Translations under genes and position numbers: made by a program
NCBI GenBank assembly: GCA_029256665.1
Contig: JAQSXN010000144.1
Coordinates: forward strand, 1 to 8,223
Direction: 5' to 3'
Source: Paenibacillus sp.
GTDB taxonomy: Bacteria; Bacillota; Bacilli; Paenibacillales; Paenibacillaceae
Length of the DNA stretch: 8,223 bases
Shown: positions 7,062 to 8,223 of the stretch, in pieces
How positions within the stretch are numbered: the stretch's first letter is position 1
Layout of the letters: each line of letters opens with the position of its first letter
The notes under the pieces: model-generated
The model's input: only the letters and a program-made list of their open reading frames with translations
What the model was told of the DNA's origin: nothing
Database searches by the model: none

Positions 7062-8223
7062 TTACCGGTTTAACCAGGGACGGCTGCCGCTTGTCGTTTT
7101 TTTCTTGGGACGGGGAGCAACGGTGCGAATGACTGCTTTTTTAGCCTTTTTGCGTGGTTTAGGAGCCGTGAACTTGCTCGTGCCGGACTTAGCCGTCTGC
7201 TCGAGCTCGATCTCGTCTTCCCGTTTGCCTCCGCAGCCGCAATCTCCGTTCGTCGATTGGACGGCCGGCGACGTCGTTTGCTCCGCGTTATTGGACCATA
7301 ACGGATATGGAGCGTACGACGGATAAGTCATGGGATATCCTCCCGCATCGTAGCTCGGCATCGACATCGTCGACATGGTGCCCGGCAGACCTTTAGTCGG
7401 CATGCCCGACATCGGCGACACCATGCCGGCATTGCTTGGCATCATGCCCGTGTTTGCGGCGTTCAAGTTGGCATATGGCATCATGCCCGCGTTGGCCGAG
7501 TTCATGTTGGCATATGGCATCACGCCCGCATTGGCCGAGTTCATGTTGGCATACGGCATCACGCCCGCATTGGCCGAGTTCATGTTGGCATATGGCATCA
7601 TTCCCGCATTGGCCGTGTTCATGTTGGCATACGGCATCACGCCCGCATTGGCCGTGTTCATGTTGGCATATGGCATGAAGCCCGAACCCGACATATCCGA
7701 CATCGGCGATACCATATCATGATTATTGAGGCCAGCGTATCCGCCGCCCGAATAACCCCAGCCGGGGTCGCCGCTATATGGCATTCCCCCCGGAGCCGGA
7801 TACCCCATCATGACGGTGCCCGGAGGGCAGTCGTACGGGTGCATCGGCGCCATCTCGCCATAGGTCGGCATGCCGGCATTTGCGGCGAGCGGCGTCATGT
7901 TGTTCGAAGGATTGGCGTATATGGCTTCCGTTGCCGGGACGTTATATTGGTGGAACAGATTCATATCCATCGACTGCATGTATTCGGATTGCGCCGGACT
8001 CACCTTCTGCTCTGCCGCTTTCTCGATCGGCAATGCTTTTTTCGAAGAGTATGCCGTCGGCGACATCGCTGCAGGCGAGAAGTTCGCGGACAACGGAGCT
8101 ACGTTGTTCGCGGTCAGCGGCGACACGTTCGTCGACAGCGGAGCCACGTTGTTCGTGCTCAGCGGCGATACGTTCGTCGACAGCGGAGCCACGTTGTTCG
8201 TGCTCAGCGGCGATACGTTTGTC
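7062..8223 (-). CDS. SafA-like repeat-rich spore coat protein, C-terminal part (5' end outside window)
   Basis: The frame is open to the window edge, giving 386 complete codons. The GTG at 8192 lies inside a repeat and is unlikely to be the start. Counting from 8222, residues 1-45 are three 15-residue units (TNVSPLSTNNVAPLS). Residues 46-182 hold Met/Pro/Tyr-rich sequence with PMHPYDCPPG (126-135). Residues 183-260 are six 13-residue units of MPYANMNTANAGV type. Residues 327-332 are DCGCGG, and the last 38 residues (KPRKKAKK, RPKKK) are very basic. SafA of B. subtilis, as I recall it, has an N-terminal LysM domain followed by a Met/Pro/Tyr/His-rich tail with HPMHG, MPYG and CGCDG motifs, and lies near bofC. 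SafA organises the inner coat and binds cortex, so a LysM domain should lie beyond 8223. Low-complexity similarity is weak evidence: another coat protein is possible. A terminator follows the stop by 39 bases. Confidence 0.6.
   Translation of the reverse strand, partial: TNVSPLSTNNVAPLSTNVSPLSTNNVAPLSTNVSPLTANNVAPLSANFSPAAMSPTAYSSKKALPIEKAAEQKVSPAQSEYMQSMDMNLFHQYNVPATEAIYANPSNNMTPLAANAGMPTYGEMAPMHPYDCPPGTVMMGYPAPGGMPYSGDPGWGYSGGGYAGLNNHDMVSPMSDMSGSGFMPYANMNTANAGVMPYANMNTANAGMMPYANMNSANAGVMPYANMNSANAGVMPYANMNSANAGMMPYANLNAANTGMMPSNAGMVSPMSGMPTKGLPGTMSTMSMPSYDAGGYPMTYPSYAPYPLWSNNAEQTTSPAVQSTNGDCGCGGKREDEIELEQTAKSGTSKFTAPKPRKKAKKAVIRTVAPRPKKKTTSGSRPWLNR
7443..7676 (-). repeat. Six tandem 39-bp coding repeats
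   Basis: Exactly six in-register 39-bp units encode MPYANMNTANAGV-type blocks inside the SafA-like gene. Variation is confined to T/S/A at unit position 8, V/M at position 13, and the last unit (L6, T11). DNA identity between neighbours is very high, with mostly single-base differences, which points to recent expansion by slippage or unequal recombination. The array is bracketed by near-identical 17-bp copies at 7408-7424 and 7699-7715, both coding for MVSPMS. Confidence 0.95.
8088..8222 (-). repeat. Three tandem 45-bp coding repeats running off the window
   Basis: Three 45-bp units encode TNVSPLSTNNVAPLS, TNVSPLSTNNVAPLS and TNVSPLTANNVAPLS; a degenerate partial unit (ANFSPAAMSP) follows. 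Each unit is itself an alternating 8 + 7 residue pair (NVSPLSTN, NVAPLST). The two rightmost copies are almost identical at the DNA level. The array reaches the window edge, so the total copy number is unknown. Confidence 0.93.

Noticed and set aside
7375..7722. Plus-strand open frames of 115 and 80 residues opposite the SafA-like gene, with their own repeats
   Set aside because: The 39-bp unit is a multiple of three and lacks stops in several frames, so open frames on the opposite strand are automatic. They have no ribosome site, and the minus-strand frame has the compositional logic of a coat protein.

Overview
The window looks like a chromosomal segment of a GC-rich, endospore-forming Firmicute, most likely Paenibacillaceae (Paenibacillus or Cohnella type). 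The evidence is a BofC homologue, a Tlp-type spore protein, a SafA-like coat protein and a SpoIID/LytB-domain protein next to ruvAB-queA-tgt. The proteins have Bacillus-like motifs, and Shine-Dalgarno sequences are strong AGGAGG or AAGGGG types. B. subtilis has safA, bofC, ruvAB, queA and tgt in the same general neighbourhood. It lacks ruvC, which is present here. The genus is an inference from gene content and order.

Layout, right to left on the minus strand: (1) 7062-8223, the 3' part of a large, low-complexity, repeat-rich gene that resembles the C-terminal region of the coat morphogenetic protein SafA; its 5' end lies outside the window. (2) A strong bidirectional terminator at 6958-7022. 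(3) On the plus strand, tlp (6716-6931), a small forespore protein gene. (4) A short divergent control region (about 6620-6710) with sigma-G-like promoters facing both ways. (5) bofC (5927-6553, minus) with a hairpin after it. (6) From a sigma-A-like promoter near 5777-5805, a tightly packed minus-strand operon: ruvC, ruvA (4-base overlap), ruvB, a SpoIID/LytB-domain gene, queA and tgt (only its first 64 codons are inside).

RuvA, RuvB and RuvC form the Holliday-junction branch-migration and resolution machine. QueA and Tgt act in the same pathway, queuosine modification of tRNA position 34: Tgt inserts preQ1 and QueA converts it to epoxyqueuosine. BofC, Tlp, the SpoIID-like protein and the SafA-like protein all point to sporulation. 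The strip therefore interleaves DNA repair, tRNA modification and spore development.

The most unusual feature is an in-frame TAG codon in the SpoIID-like gene. It falls inside an otherwise intact reading frame and cuts off the strongly conserved C-terminal motif. The frame continues cleanly for 130 more residues after it, so it is a recent nonsense mutation, a sequencing error, or a readthrough codon. Other points of interest are the shared divergent forespore promoter region, the two coding tandem arrays (45 bp and 39 bp units) in the SafA-like gene, and an inserted SH3-like segment within the SpoIID domain. I found no mobile element, CRISPR array, tRNA or rRNA. No gene-free stretch exceeds 300 bases.
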